From contig CAJGCP010000036.1 in the NCBI GenBank assembly GCA_904501885.1, positions 1 through 22,425 of the forward strand: DNA of 22,425 nucleotides, read 5' to 3'. This document shows, piece by piece, positions 1 through 7,170 of the stretch (position 1 is its first letter; each line of letters starts with the position of its first letter). The position numbers were made by a program, and so were the translations under genes. A model generated the notes under the pieces. The model was given only the letters and a program-made list of their open reading frames with translations, made no database searches and was not told where the DNA came from. The stretch is from an uncultured Acetatifactor sp. (GTDB taxonomy: Bacteria; Bacillota; Clostridia; Lachnospirales; Lachnospiraceae).

Positions 1-1033
1 CGTAGACGGAATCGGATTTACCACCAAATGGGATAGCCCCTTGGTACTTACAGCCATTACCGGTGGAGAGAAGATTGGAGCATTCAATAATGCAGCAACC
101 AACCTTAACAACGGTATTGCCGGATGGTCATCACCGGATGCAGAGAACGTAGAAGGCGTAACAGATTTGGCAGTGATCACCTTTAAGGTACCTGCAAATA
201 CAGCAGCCGGAACCTATACTGTTGGTGTTAGCGCATTGGAATTGACCAAGGATTATGGTGAAATCTGGGAGAGAAATGCAACAGCAAGTACCACTTTGGT
301 AATTGAGGCTGCAGCAGCGACTCCTGCACCTACCGAGGAGCCTACTCCTGCGCCTACTGCAGAGCCTACCGCAACGCCTGCGCCTACCGCAGAACCTACT
401 GCAGAGCCTACTGCAGAACCTACCGCAGAGCCTACGGCAACCCCTGCTCCTACCGCGAAGCCTACCGCAACGCCTGCTCCTACCGCGAAGCCTACGGCAA
501 CCCCCGGTGTTGAGGGTCCCTACACCGCAGTTTTGGATAAACCTCTCCTTCAGGTATCTGATGAGGACCAGATTGTAGTAATGACGATCAAAGCAAAGAA
601 TCCTGTGACCGTAGACGGAATCGGATTTACAACCAAATGGGATAGACCGTTGTTGATTACAGCCATTACCGGTGGAGAGAAGATTGGAGCATTCAATAAT
701 GCAGCAACCAACCTTAACAATGGTATTGCCGGATGGTCATCACCGGATGCAGAGAACGTAGAAGGCGTAACAGATTTGGCAGTGATCACCTTTAAGGTAC
801 CTGCAAATACAGCAGCCGGAACTTATACTGTTGGTGTTAGTGCATTGGAATTGACCAAGGATTATGGTGAAATTTGGGAGAGAAATGCAACAGCAAGTAC
901 CACTTTGGTAATTGAGGCAGCAGCGACTCCTGCACCTCCTGTAGGAACAGAAGAACCCGTTCTTCCTCCTGATTTGGAAGAGCCCGCTCCTACTGATACA
1001 CCTATCGATGGAATTGAGCTTCCTACAGTTTAA
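1..1033 (+). CDS. Cohesin-like repeat surface protein (3' part, 5' end outside window)
   Basis: The reading frame is open from base 2 to a TAA at 1031-1033; its start lies upstream of the window. It encodes a cohesin-like beta-sandwich module (2 to about 310), a Pro/Thr/Ala/Glu linker (about 316-510), a second such module (about 515-917) and a short Pro-rich tail. Cohesin-like traits are the alternating hydrophobic strands, the 'ITFKVPANTAAGTYTV' segment and the 'GFTTKWD' strand. Such modules occur in scaffoldins and other exported cell-surface proteins of Clostridia, where they bind dockerins or act as adhesive or structural units. The C-terminus ends in ELPTV, with no dockerin, LPXTG anchor, transmembrane helix or SLH repeat. 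Attachment, if any, must depend on the missing N-terminal part. The two modules are nearly identical in DNA. Assignment to the cohesin superfamily is by eye and moderately sure; binding a dockerin is not shown. Confidence 0.7.
   Translation, partial: VDGIGFTTKWDSPLVLTAITGGEKIGAFNNAATNLNNGIAGWSSPDAENVEGVTDLAVITFKVPANTAAGTYTVGVSALELTKDYGEIWERNATASTTLVIEAAAATPAPTEEPTPAPTAEPTATPAPTAEPTAEPTAEPTAEPTATPAPTAKPTATPAPTAKPTATPGVEGPYTAVLDKPLLQVSDEDQIVVMTIKAKNPVTVDGIGFTTKWDRPLLITAITGGEKIGAFNNAATNLNNGIAGWSSPDAENVEGVTDLAVITFKVPANTAAGTYTVGVSALELTKDYGEIWERNATASTTLVIEAAATPAPPVGTEEPVLPPDLEEPAPTDTPIDGIELPTV
2..310 (+). repeat. Cohesin-like module repeat, copy 1
   Basis: This stretch recurs at 611-916 (offset 609 bases). 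By my count there are 10 substitutions over about 305 bases plus one 3-base indel (GCTGCAGCA against GCAGCA) near the end. Half of the substitutions cluster at 37-51. Such near-identity at the DNA level suggests recent duplication or gene conversion of the module. The module continues upstream of the window edge. Confidence 0.9.
316..510 (+). repeat. Pro-Thr linker repeat (PTAEPTATPAP-type)
   Basis: This is a run of 12-base units of the type CCTACCGCAGAG or CCTGCTCCTACC, encoding PTAE, PTAK and PAPT units. It forms a flexible, probably extended and possibly O-glycosylated linker between the two cohesin-like modules. Near-perfect repetition makes it prone to slippage, so its length may vary between strains. 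Confidence 0.85.
611..916 (+). repeat. Cohesin-like module repeat, copy 2
   Basis: Second copy of the module that begins at base 2. Upstream of the shared part the complete module also shows its first strands, 'AVLDKPLLQVSDEDQIVV' at about 526-580. This gives the full module size, roughly 130 residues, as expected for a cohesin. Confidence 0.9.
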
Positions 1034-1068
1034 TTGGTTAGATAGTGAGAAATAAAACGAAATAAAAC

Positions 1069-1107
1069 AAAGCCCCGACTTATCAATAACGATAAGCCGG
1101 GGCTTTT
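1069..1107. terminator. Probable bidirectional rho-independent terminator
   Basis: Sixteen-base arms 1069-1084 and 1091-1106 pair with one A.C mismatch around a 6-base loop (AATAAC). The stem core is GCCCCG/CGGGGC. A short T run closes the + side, and the A-rich 1054-1070 gives a T-rich tail on the - side. It sits between the convergent cohesin-like gene and the GH92 gene and can serve both. Confidence 0.85.
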
Positions 1108-1156
1108 GATTGCAAATTCCCTATTATAATTTACATTGTTGTGATTCTTCTTAAGT

Positions 1157-3223
1157 TTATTTTGCTTGCTTGCACATATAGAACTCCAAAGTTCCGCCCT
1201 GCATCATATCTGTGACCGTCATACGGAAGTCGTTGATTTCTTTTCCATTAAAGAGCACCTTATCTACATACATATCTTCTTCGCTCAAATCATGAGCAAT
1301 GATATCCAGTGTATTGCCGTTGGCCAGTCTTAACTTGGTTTTGTCTACGGCGGGACATCCCAGATACATTAGATTTTGACCTGCTACGGGGAAGATACCA
1401 ATCACATTCCATATGTAACAGGAGGACATTCCACCGCCATCGTTATTGCCGGGAATACCGCCTCGTCCGTCTGAGAAGATATATTTTACACAAGCGCGCA
1501 TAATTTCGCATACACGGTCGTGTCTGCCTACAGAAATATAATTAAAAGGAGTCTCCATATCCGGTTCGTTATTGAAGCCTTGGAAACTATGTGTAGTCTG
1601 AATCAGTTTTTCGTAATCTTCTCCGGACATATGGGACATATCACCCAGTTGTTCTACAGGTTCTCTGGTGAAACCGAAGAATTCATCTAATAGGGCTGTC
1701 ATGCGTTCCTTGCCGCCGGCAAGTTCTACACGTTTCTCCATATCTGCCACCAAGCGGAAGGAATAGTTCCAATCACAGCCTTCGTAGTAATGAGAGTCGC
1801 CAAGGATACCGGTATGTGAATCAAAAGCTTGTTGCCAAATGTCTTTCACAGGGGCAAAAATTTCTGCGTACTCATCATTTCCTGTGGCTTTTGCAATTTG
1901 GTACATTGCTTCGCAGGCACAGGCAACATCTAACACGTGAGTATAACTTTCTGCTGTTTCCGGACTGAGACAGTCTGTATTCTCCTGTAAATCCTTCGCT
2001 GCATTTCTTAGGACTCTTTCTACATCCAAATCACTGTAGCGATAGAAATAATCTGTCAAAGAGTATTCCATAATCATACGGCACTGGTCTCTGGAATCGT
2101 TATTTTCATGTAAGGTCACGTTGATGGGAGAATAACCATATGCTTCCATGAGATCAAGCATGGCAGTTGTCATTCCCTTTGCTTCCTTGGAAAACAATGT
2201 GAATACCAAAGGCAACTGTGTTTTGTAAATATCCCACATAGTAGGGAAGTCCACATATCTGTCTCCCCAGTTGGCAGGTTTTAAGAAACTGTGGTACAGG
2301 TTGGAATAGAAGATTTCTTTCAGTCTCTCGTCCTTGGTTTCAATCTCGATAGCGGAAAGGTATTGTTCCCAAGTGTTTGCTGTGTCCTTGCAAATCTGGT
2401 CAAAACTCTTTTTGTGTTCTTGTAAATGAGCACAGGCCTCTTCGAAATTATGTAAGGAGATAGCCACCTGTAGTTGGGCAATATTCTCTACTTCAAAAGC
2501 ACCACCGAAGGTGTTCTCGGTATCTGGACACCGATACTCCTTACTTGAAATTTTTCGGTAGTTTTCCCACAGATATACATCTTTAGCGCCATTGCATTGT
2601 GCTGCCATATATAAGGGAATGCCGTGCATTACCACTCTGGCAAGTAAGACATTACCCTGAATTTTTACGGTTCCTTCTGAGGGACGAAAAGCAAATTTGG
2701 GGCCAAAACTTTTATCCAAATCGCCACTGGAGAAATCTATCTGTAAAATACCTTTTCCCTCAAAGTGGTAACGATGGTATGCTACCTTTTCAGATACAGC
2801 CACCTCGGCTTTGATGCCACTATTTTTTAATGTGGTGGAGTAGTACCCGGGATGGGCAATCTCTTCTCCGAATTCCTCTTTCATCTCAGCCAATCCGTGA
2901 TAAAGCGGAGATACCAATGCGTAGTTATAATAGCATTTGATACCACCAGCCCCTGCATGCTGCATATGGGAAAAACCTCGAAGTTTTGCGTCGAAGGTTT
3001 CAATGTCTCCGCAGCTGTTCGGACGATAGTTGCCGTAGCCGCTGGAATAACCGCCTGTGTAGGGCCCGCAGCTCATTCTTCCAAAAGGATAGGAAGCAAA
3101 GGGGCTTGTATTACCTACCAAAGCTTTGATAAAAAGCCATGTGGCAGCGATGCCCTCGGGTTTGGGCAAATTGATTTTTTCGCAACCCTGAAATACATTG
3201 ACATAGTCGTATGCTCGTTTCAA
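1157..3223 (-). CDS. GH92-family alpha-mannosidase-like glycoside hydrolase
   Basis: The 688-residue product matches glycoside hydrolase family 92, calcium-dependent exo-alpha-mannosidases that trim mannose from glycans. Landmarks in order: 'GFSHMQHAGAGG' (about 83-94), 'HPGYYSTTLKNSGI' (124-137), 'PTMWDIYKTQLPLVFTL' (about 327-343), 'EGCDWNYSF' (about 475), 'NNEPDMETPFNY' (about 555) and 'PGNNDGGGMSSCYIWNVIG' near the C-terminus. The NEP glutamate and the GNxD loop correspond to the conserved acid/base regions of the family. There is no signal peptide, so a cytoplasmic enzyme acting on imported oligosaccharides is inferred. The start is a TTG at 3223 with a strong SD, AGAGGAGG, 9 bases upstream. 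The gene is monocistronic. Linkage specificity cannot be assigned. Confidence 0.85.
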   Translation of the reverse strand: MKRAYDYVNVFQGCEKINLPKPEGIAATWLFIKALVGNTSPFASYPFGRMSCGPYTGGYSSGYGNYRPNSCGDIETFDAKLRGFSHMQHAGAGGIKCYYNYALVSPLYHGLAEMKEEFGEEIAHPGYYSTTLKNSGIKAEVAVSEKVAYHRYHFEGKGILQIDFSSGDLDKSFGPKFAFRPSEGTVKIQGNVLLARVVMHGIPLYMAAQCNGAKDVYLWENYRKISSKEYRCPDTENTFGGAFEVENIAQLQVAISLHNFEEACAHLQEHKKSFDQICKDTANTWEQYLSAIEIETKDERLKEIFYSNLYHSFLKPANWGDRYVDFPTMWDIYKTQLPLVFTLFSKEAKGMTTAMLDLMEAYGYSPINVTLHENNDSRDQCRMIMEYSLTDYFYRYSDLDVERVLRNAAKDLQENTDCLSPETAESYTHVLDVACACEAMYQIAKATGNDEYAEIFAPVKDIWQQAFDSHTGILGDSHYYEGCDWNYSFRLVADMEKRVELAGGKERMTALLDEFFGFTREPVEQLGDMSHMSGEDYEKLIQTTHSFQGFNNEPDMETPFNYISVGRHDRVCEIMRACVKYIFSDGRGGIPGNNDGGGMSSCYIWNVIGIFPVAGQNLMYLGCPAVDKTKLRLANGNTLDIIAHDLSEEDMYVDKVLFNGKEINDFRMTVTDMMQGGTLEFYMCKQAK

Positions 3224-3231
3224 ACTTGTTT

Positions 3232-3239
3232 TCCTCCTC
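3232..3239 (-). promoter_or_regulatory. Strong SD that fixes the TTG start of the GH92 gene
   Basis: On the minus strand AGAGGAGG lies 9 bases before TTG (3223-3221), and no in-frame ATG is near. This supports TTG initiation. Confidence 0.8.
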
Positions 3240-3268
3240 TATGAACACTAAGTGATATTCATAGGGTT

Positions 3269-3297
3269 ATTATATTATTTTCGGTGCCAAAAGGCAA
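3269..3297 (-). promoter_or_regulatory. Predicted sigma-A promoter of the GH92 gene
   Basis: On the minus strand, TTGCCT (3297-3292), a 17-base spacer and a perfect TATAAT (3274-3269). The expected start of transcription is near 3262. That is the edge of an imperfect dyad (3241-3262, ATGAA..CACT/AGTG..TTCAT) which could be an operator or leader hairpin. Confidence 0.65.
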
Positions 3298-3406
3298 TAT
3301 GAAACGGCGCATCGCATACAATTGTAGTAAAACAAATCCGAGGAAAAATATGAGGATGAAAGATATGTGTAGCAGAGGAAACAAAAGACACAGTACGGAG
3401 GAAGAA

Positions 3407-3859
3407 ATGGCAGGCATGATTCACCATCGGAAGAAGGTGTGGAAAAGAAGAGTGCAGCAGGTGTTGATCGGATTACTTTTGTTTTTTGGATCGGTCAGCC
3501 TGACCGGTTGTGATATTTTGAGTCAGCAACAGGTGAAATTGCGAGATTTGGAATTTACGGTACTTTCGTCGGAACTGGTTCCTGAAAAACTGATGGATCT
3601 TTTGCAGGAGAGAAGGAATGCGCCTTTCCAGATTACTTATACGGATGCGGACTATCTGTATTTGTGTATTGGGTACGGAGAACAGAAAACAGGAGGTTAT
3701 AGTATTGTGGTGGATGAATTATATCTGACGGAACATGATATTCACGTGGCCAGCACACTGTTGGGACCTGGGGCGGAGGAGAAGAAAAACACGCAGCCCT
3801 CTTATCCTATGATTGTCATCAAATTGGAAAAATTAGACCAGCCGGTGGTGTTTGATTAA
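3407..3859 (+). CDS. PrcB-like (PrcB_C domain) lipoprotein
   Basis: A 150-residue exported lipoprotein. The ATG at 3407 is chosen because GGAGG (3397-3401) precedes it by 5 bases. It also gives a classic lipoprotein signal: a basic stretch (RKK..KRR, residues 8-15), a hydrophobic core (19-30) and the lipobox LTGC with Cys35. The frame is open to 3284, but that would put about 40 polar residues in front of the signal. The mature part shows 'CIGYGEQKTGGYSIVVDEL' (about 87-105) and a Pro-rich 'PSYPMIVIKL' tail, typical of the PrcB_C domain first noted in a treponemal protease-complex subunit. Function in Clostridia is unknown. It reads toward pyrC, 127 bases downstream, but pyrC seems to have its own promoter. 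Confidence 0.7.
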   Translation: MAGMIHHRKKVWKRRVQQVLIGLLLFFGSVSLTGCDILSQQQVKLRDLEFTVLSSELVPEKLMDLLQERRNAPFQITYTDADYLYLCIGYGEQKTGGYSIVVDELYLTEHDIHVASTLLGPGAEEKKNTQPSYPMIVIKLEKLDQPVVFD

Positions 3860-3870
3860 CACAAAAACCT

Positions 3871-3900
3871 GTGGCAATTACGGCCTATCTGCGGTATAAT
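3871..3900 (+). promoter_or_regulatory. Predicted promoter of pyrC
   Basis: A perfect TATAAT (3895-3900) lies 86 bases before pyrC. The best -35 is GTGGCA (3871-3876) with an 18-base spacer, which is weak. The leader of about 80 bases is too short and lacks the strong hairpin/T-run expected of a PyrR attenuator. Confidence 0.5.
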
Positions 3901-3986
3901 GTACGCAACGAAGTATTGTTTGATTTGTGTCCATATAAAGTATAAAGCGTGTGCTATGTGGGCACTGGGCAAACCAGAGGTATATA

Positions 3987-5249
3987 ATGATGATTTTGAT
4001 AAAAAACGGCTATGTAATAGACCCCGCTTCTGAGAAAGAAGGGTATTTTGATCTTTTGACGGAAGGGGATAAAATCGTAAAAATCGGCACCGATTTGCAG
4101 GCACCGGAAGGGGACTGTCAAGTGATTGACGCCAGTGGACTTGTGGTGGCTCCCGGACTGGTGGATGTGCATGTGCACTTCAGGGATCCGGGCTTTCCGG
4201 AAAAAGAAGATATCTATACAGGAGCGGCAGCTGCAGCAAAGGGCGGCTTCACCACCGTGGTTATGATGGCCAATACCAAACCTGCGATAGATAATGGAGA
4301 AATCCTTGCTTATGTGTTACAGAAGGGTGCAGAGACAGGGATTCATGTGGAGACCTGCGCCAATGTCACTATGGGGATGAAGGGGGATACCCTGACCGAC
4401 ATGGAAGGGCTGGCGGCACAGGGAGCCGTTGGGTTCACTGATGACGGGATTCCTCTGATGAAGGAAGAACTGGTGCGGGAAGCCATGCTCAGGTCAGCGG
4501 CATTAAATATGCCAATCAGCTTTCACGAAGAAGACGCAAGGCTGATTACCAACAATGGTATCAATGCAGGGGCTGCCAGTGCATTTTATGGTATTGGCGG
4601 TTCTCCCAGAGAGGCGGAAATTTCTCTGGTGGAAAGAGATTTGCAGTTGGCGTTGGAAACAGGTGCCTGTATGAATGTACAACATATCAGTGCCAAGGAA
4701 TCTGTGGAGCTGGTGCGCCGTGCTAAATCCAAAGGCAGCAATATTCATGCAGAAACCACGCCTCATCACTTTGTACTGACGGAAGATGCAGCTATAAAAT
4801 ATGGTACTCTGGCAAAAATGAATCCGCCACTGCGCGAGGAGGCAGATCGTCTGGCCATTATCCAGGGCATCCAGGATGGCACCATCGATATCATTGCCAC
4901 AGACCATGCGCCTCATACCGCACAGGAAAAGGCGAAGCCTATTACCGAGGCACCCAGTGGCATCACGGGATTAGAGACCTCGCTGGCGTTGGGGATTACG
5001 TATTTGGTACAGCCCGGTCATATATCCCTGTGCAAACTGTTACAGTTGATGAGTACGAACCCTGCGAAGATGTATCACTTGAATGCCGGCATGCTGGCAG
5101 AAGGTGGGCCGGCAGATATGATTCTGATTGACAGGGATGGGAAGTGGACAGTGGAGCAATTTGCATCCAAGGCCACCAATACACCCTTTACCGGATGGGA
5201 ATTGTGTGGTAAGGTAGTGAAGACCATTTGTAGAGGAAAAGAAATCTAA
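3987..5249 (+). CDS. pyrC: Dihydroorotase (class I)
   Basis: Converts N-carbamoyl-aspartate to dihydroorotate, the third step of de novo UMP synthesis, in the cytoplasm. The 420-residue product has the metal-binding 'DVHVHFRDPG' (His62, His64, Arg66), 'MMANTKPA', 'ISFHEEDARL' (a further metal-region histidine), 'AETTPHHFVLT' and the catalytic-Asp motif 'IATDHAPHT'. Length fits class I bacterial PyrC (about 425 residues). The start is one of two adjacent ATGs (3987 or 3990) behind AGAGG at 3976-3980. The open frame upstream to 3951 has no comparable site. It is followed after 25 bases by pyrK, so pyrC-pyrK-pyrD probably form one operon. pyrB, pyrE and pyrF are not in the window. Confidence 0.95.
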   Translation: MMILIKNGYVIDPASEKEGYFDLLTEGDKIVKIGTDLQAPEGDCQVIDASGLVVAPGLVDVHVHFRDPGFPEKEDIYTGAAAAAKGGFTTVVMMANTKPAIDNGEILAYVLQKGAETGIHVETCANVTMGMKGDTLTDMEGLAAQGAVGFTDDGIPLMKEELVREAMLRSAALNMPISFHEEDARLITNNGINAGAASAFYGIGGSPREAEISLVERDLQLALETGACMNVQHISAKESVELVRRAKSKGSNIHAETTPHHFVLTEDAAIKYGTLAKMNPPLREEADRLAIIQGIQDGTIDIIATDHAPHTAQEKAKPITEAPSGITGLETSLALGITYLVQPGHISLCKLLQLMSTNPAKMYHLNAGMLAEGGPADMILIDRDGKWTVEQFASKATNTPFTGWELCGKVVKTICRGKEI

Positions 5250-5274
5250 CAAGAAGGAAAGGCACGATAAAGAT

Positions 5275-6096
5275 ATGAAACAAAAGCAGACAGCCCGTGT
5301 GATTTCTCAACAGGAAATTGCACCCGGAATATATGATATGTGGATTGCTACGGATTTGGCAGACTATGCCAAGCCGGGCCAGTTTATCTGCGTATATCCT
5401 AAGGATAAAAGCACCCTGCTGCCTCGTCCCATCAGTATTTGCGAGGTGGATGTGGAGCAGAAGGCGATGAGAATTGTCTATCGTGTGGCAGGCGCAGGTA
5501 CCGCTGAGTTTTCTACCTATCACGGGGGAGACAGCGTGGATATTATGGGCACTTTGGGCAATGGCTTCCCTGTGGAAGAGGGAGTCGGCAAGAAGGTTAT
5601 GTTAATGGGAGGCGGTATCGGCGTGCCCCCTATTTTGGAATTGGCAAAACGGATGAAAATCGCCAATGCTGAAGCAAAAGCCACAGTGACCGGTGAGCCG
5701 AAAAGCGATGACTGTATCCGGGTGGTGGTGGGCTACCGCGACAACCATCTGTTCCTGAAGGAAGATTTAGACAAATATGGTGATGTGTATGTGGCATGCG
5801 AAGATGGCAGTGCCGGTGTGAAAGGCAACGTAATGGATGCCATTGCACAGGAAGGATTGGAGGCAGATGTGATTTTTGCCTGTGGTCCTATGCCTATGTT
5901 GCGCGCCATCAAAAAGTATGCGGCAGAGAAGGGTATTAAGGCATACATTTCCTTGGAGGAGCGTATGGCCTGCGGTGTAGGCGCGTGCCTGGGGTGTGTG
6001 GTTAAGACGAAGGAAATCGATCATCATTCTCATGTACATAATGCGCGCATCTGTACCGACGGCCCTGTATATGATGCAGAGGATGTAGAAATTTAG
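5275..6096 (+). CDS. pyrK: Dihydroorotate dehydrogenase B electron-transfer subunit
   Basis: This 273-residue FAD/[2Fe-2S] protein passes electrons from PyrD to NAD+, making the class 1B enzyme. The N-terminal ferredoxin-reductase-like FAD barrel carries 'LPRPISICEVD' (Arg51-Ser54). The NAD-binding half has 'GGGIGVPPILELA' (112-124) and 'FACGPMPMLRAIKKY' (201-215). The C-terminus has four cluster ligands, Cys233, Cys238, Cys241 and Cys260, in 'MACGVGACLGC' and 'NARICTDGPV'. The start ATG at 5275 has AAGGAAAGG 12 bases upstream, a rather long spacing. It lies between pyrC and pyrD, 53 bases before pyrD. Confidence 0.95.
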   Translation: MKQKQTARVISQQEIAPGIYDMWIATDLADYAKPGQFICVYPKDKSTLLPRPISICEVDVEQKAMRIVYRVAGAGTAEFSTYHGGDSVDIMGTLGNGFPVEEGVGKKVMLMGGGIGVPPILELAKRMKIANAEAKATVTGEPKSDDCIRVVVGYRDNHLFLKEDLDKYGDVYVACEDGSAGVKGNVMDAIAQEGLEADVIFACGPMPMLRAIKKYAAEKGIKAYISLEERMACGVGACLGCVVKTKEIDHHSHVHNARICTDGPVYDAEDVEI

Positions 6097-6149
6097 AACA
6101 GACCATGTAGATATTGTCGTAGAGATACGAAGAAGCGAGAGGAAATAAG

Positions 6150-7055
6150 ATGAATACACAGGTAACATTGGCGGGTGTGACGTTTAAAAATCCCGTGATG
6201 ACAGCTTCCGGAACCTTTGGCTCCGGGATGGAATATTCAGAGTTCGTTGACCTAAACCGACTGGGTGCGGTGGTTACCAAGGGCGTGGCAAATGTCCCTT
6301 GGCCCGGCAATCCTACCCCCAGAGTGGCAGAGGTGTACGGTGGTATGCTCAATGCCATCGGTCTGCAGAATCCCGGCATAGACGTGTTTATGGAGAGAGA
6401 TATCCCCTTCCTGAAACAGTACGACACCAAGATTATCGTGAATGTCTGTGGTAAGATGGTGGAGGATTATGTGGAAGTGGTAGAGCGTTTGGGCGAAGAG
6501 TCTGCGGTTTCCATGTTGGAAATCAATGTGTCTTGCCCCAATGTAAAAGAGGGAGCCATTGCTTTCGGACAAAACGCAAATGCTTTGTATAATATTACAC
6601 AGGAAATCAAAAAGCATGCCAAACAACCGGTGATTATGAAGTTGAGCCCCAATGTCACTGATATCACGGAGATGGCGAGAGCGGCAGAGGCGGCAGGAGC
6701 AGATGCTCTGTCCCTGATCAATACTATCACCGGTATGAAAATAGACATTCACAAGAGAAAATTTGTAATTGCCAATAAGACCGGCGGTATGAGTGGCCCT
6801 GCCATCAAGCCTGTGGCAGTGCGTATGGTATATCAGACAGCTCAGGCAGTGAAGATTCCTATCATCGGTATGGGCGGTATTGCTACCGCGGAAGATGCCA
6901 TTGAATTCCTGTTGGCGGGTGCAAGTGCCATTAGTGTTGGTGCTATGAACTTTGTCAATCCCTATGTGACCATGGAGATTGAAGAGGGAATCCGTGCCTA
7001 CATGGAGCAGTACAAGATAGAGAATGTGACGGATTTGATAGGAGCTGTTTGCTAA
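6150..7055 (+). CDS. pyrD: Dihydroorotate dehydrogenase, class 1B catalytic subunit
   Basis: FMN enzyme that oxidises dihydroorotate to orotate together with PyrK. The 301-residue (beta/alpha)8 barrel has 'NPVMTASGTFGSG' (14-26), 'NAIGLQNPG' (68-76) and 'EINVSCPNVKEG' with the catalytic Cys129. Cysteine, rather than serine, at this site marks class 1. 'VIMKLSPNVTDI' and the FMN-phosphate loop 'IPIIGMGGIATAEDA' complete it. The start ATG at 6150 follows GAGAGGAAA. It is the last gene of the pyr operon; downstream lie a 14-bp palindrome (7074-7087) and the hairpin at 7123-7170. Confidence 0.96.
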   Translation: MNTQVTLAGVTFKNPVMTASGTFGSGMEYSEFVDLNRLGAVVTKGVANVPWPGNPTPRVAEVYGGMLNAIGLQNPGIDVFMERDIPFLKQYDTKIIVNVCGKMVEDYVEVVERLGEESAVSMLEINVSCPNVKEGAIAFGQNANALYNITQEIKKHAKQPVIMKLSPNVTDITEMARAAEAAGADALSLINTITGMKIDIHKRKFVIANKTGGMSGPAIKPVAVRMVYQTAQAVKIPIIGMGGIATAEDAIEFLLAGASAISVGAMNFVNPYVTMEIEEGIRAYMEQYKIENVTDLIGAVC

Positions 7056-7122
7056 AACAAGAGGCAAACAAAGCGGAGATATCTCCGGTAATTCACTGAC
7101 AGGAAATAGAATATATCCACAG

Positions 7123-7170
7123 ATACCTTCATATATATACTAACAGAGTATATATGTGGAGGTATTTTTT
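7123..7170 (+). terminator. Long hairpin with T run that contains the SD of the next gene
   Basis: Arms 7123-7141 and 7147-7165 pair over 19 bp without a bulge (two G.U wobbles) around the loop AACAG. T6 follows at 7165-7170. As RNA this has the form of a rho-independent terminator for the pyr operon. It also buries GGAGG (7158-7162), the SD of the SipL-like gene that starts at 7171. Stem and run can be checked base by base; the regulatory role is inferred. Confidence 0.75.

Noticed and set aside
316..510. Short regular repeats resembling a CRISPR array
   Set aside because: The units encode an in-frame Pro/Thr linker with no unique spacers.
3901..3986. PyrR-type attenuator before pyrC
   Set aside because: The leader is short, with only a 4-bp GTGC/GCAC stem and no terminator T run; I found no convincing PyrR-binding sequence.
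6252..7067. Long minus-strand open frame (271 codons) opposite pyrD
   Set aside because: Mirror of a clear pyrD coding sequence; the His/Leu-rich translation is typical of an antisense frame.
7109..7137. Sigma-E-like promoter (GAATATAT, 13 bases, CATATATA) before the SipL-like gene
   Set aside because: Only a loose match in A/T-rich sequence. It would start transcription near the hairpin loop, which is attractive, but it is too weak to list as a feature.
7156..7170. Earlier GTG start for the SipL-like gene at 7156
   Set aside because: It lies within the 3' arm of the hairpin and overlaps the GGAGG that serves the GTG at 7171; it has no SD of its own.
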